The position numbers and the translations under genes are program-made. The notes below the pieces were generated by a model. The model was not told the DNA's origin, ran no database searches, and saw nothing but the letters and a program-made list of their open reading frames with translations. This document shows positions 5,550-6,194 of a DNA stretch of 6,194 nucleotides, one piece after another. Source of the DNA: Octadecabacter sp. (GTDB taxonomy: Bacteria; Pseudomonadota; Alphaproteobacteria; Rhodobacterales; Rhodobacteraceae); NCBI GenBank assembly GCA_003533975.1, contig DQCL01000120.1, positions 1 through 6,194 of the forward strand. The letters run 5' to 3'. The stretch's first letter is position 1. Every line of letters starts with the position of its first letter.

Positions 5550-6194
5550 CTATTTGGCGTCGTTCTTGGTCATCAGCGTGTAGAACAGCCAAGAGACCAG
5601 GAGCGTGATTGCAAAATAGATGAGCGACATGGCAGCGGCAGGACCAAGGTCAAACTGGCCGAGCGCGATTTTCACCAGGTCGATCGACAACAGCGTGGTT
5701 GAGTTGCCGGGGCCACCACCGGTCAGCACGAACGGCTCGGTGTAGATGTTGAAGCTGTCCATGAACCGCAACAGGATCGCGATCATCAGAACACCCATGA
5801 TTTTGGGCAGTTCGATGAAACGGAACACCTTCCAGCGGCCGGCTTGGTCGATCTTGGCGGCTTGGTAGTACGCGTCGGGAATGGATTGCAGGCCGGCATA
5901 GGCCAGCAGCGCCACCAGCGACGTCCAATGCCACACATCCATCACGATTACGGTGATCCACGCGGCGTAAAAGTCTTGCGTGTAGTTATAATCAATCCCG
6001 ATCGCGTTCATGGTATAGCCAAGCAGACCAATATCCACCCGCCCGAAAATCTGCCAGATCGTGCCGACAACGTTCCACGGGATCAGAAGCGGGAGCGACA
6101 TCAGCACCAGACAGAACGACGCCCAGAAGCCTTTCTTGGGCATGTTCAACGCCACGAATATGCCAAGTGGAATTTCGATCATCAGGATGATTGT
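5550..6194 (-). CDS. glpP: Glycerol ABC transporter permease GlpP (partial, N-terminus beyond window)
   Basis: The C-terminal 214 residues of a MalF/UgpA-like ABC permease. The frame stays open to the window edge and reads TIIL before the first internal Met (6182), so that Met is not the start; roughly 75-80 residues are missing from a usual ~290. The EAA loop is canonical (IPDAYYQAAKIDQAGRWKVFRFIELPK, given here as two parts: IPDAYYQAAKIDQAG at about 5882-5838, then the I-x-LP end at about 5820-5805). The conserved LTGGGPGNSTTLL segment before the last membrane helices is also present. It forms the translocation channel with GlpQ. The stop TAG lies 11 bases before the glpQ start. The ATPase genes glpS and glpT would be expected immediately upstream, outside the window. 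Confidence -1.
   Translation of the reverse strand, partial: TIILMIEIPLGIFVALNMPKKGFWASFCLVLMSLPLLIPWNVVGTIWQIFGRVDIGLLGYTMNAIGIDYNYTQDFYAAWITVIVMDVWHWTSLVALLAYAGLQSIPDAYYQAAKIDQAGRWKVFRFIELPKIMGVLMIAILLRFMDSFNIYTEPFVLTGGGPGNSTTLLSIDLVKIALGQFDLGPAAAMSLIYFAITLLVSWLFYTLMTKNDAK

Overview
The window looks like chromosomal DNA of an alphaproteobacterium, most likely a Rhodobacterales (roseobacter-type) species. This rests on the protein sequences: a short type-2 dGTPase-like protein, and a glycerol ABC importer in the order glpP-glpQ-glpU-glpV, as described for the Rhizobium leguminosarum glpSTPQUV operon. No RNA genes, CRISPR arrays, insertion sequences or phage genes are visible.

Layout. On the + strand, 17-1153 is a complete dGTPase-like HD-domain phosphohydrolase (dgt). 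It converges on an iron-containing alcohol dehydrogenase on the - strand (1251-2387) across a 97-base gap that holds no convincing element. From 6194 down to 2660 the - strand carries the end of a glycerol import operon: glpP (cut by the window edge), glpQ, the small membrane protein gene glpU and the periplasmic binding protein gene glpV. Gaps between these genes are 11, 15 and 71 bases. A hairpin lies in the glpU-glpV gap, and a 12-bp hairpin 7 bases after the glpV stop is the probable end of the operon.

The most notable stretch is the 272-base gap between glpV and the dehydrogenase (2388-2659). It is a gene graveyard. About 120 bases match the first ~45 codons of glycerol kinase (glpK), scattered over three reading frames. 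This runs directly into about 66 bases that match the C-terminal DHAP-binding region of a class II fructose-bisphosphate aldolase (fba). The two remnants meet at a GAACATG sequence that both genes could have supplied (glpK ...VEHD, fba ...EHGVRKVN), as expected for a deletion through short homology. The ancestral order on the - strand was therefore probably glpV - glpK - (...) - fba - alcohol dehydrogenase.

How the genes work together. GlpV captures glycerol (or a related polyol) in the periplasm and GlpP/GlpQ form the membrane channel. GlpU is an accessory membrane protein, and the ATPases GlpS/GlpT should be encoded just beyond the right edge. In an intact locus GlpK would phosphorylate the imported glycerol. 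Here that step is lost locally, so it must be supplied by another glpK copy or replaced by oxidation; the neighbouring Fe-ADH is a speculative candidate. The dGTPase gene is unrelated housekeeping.
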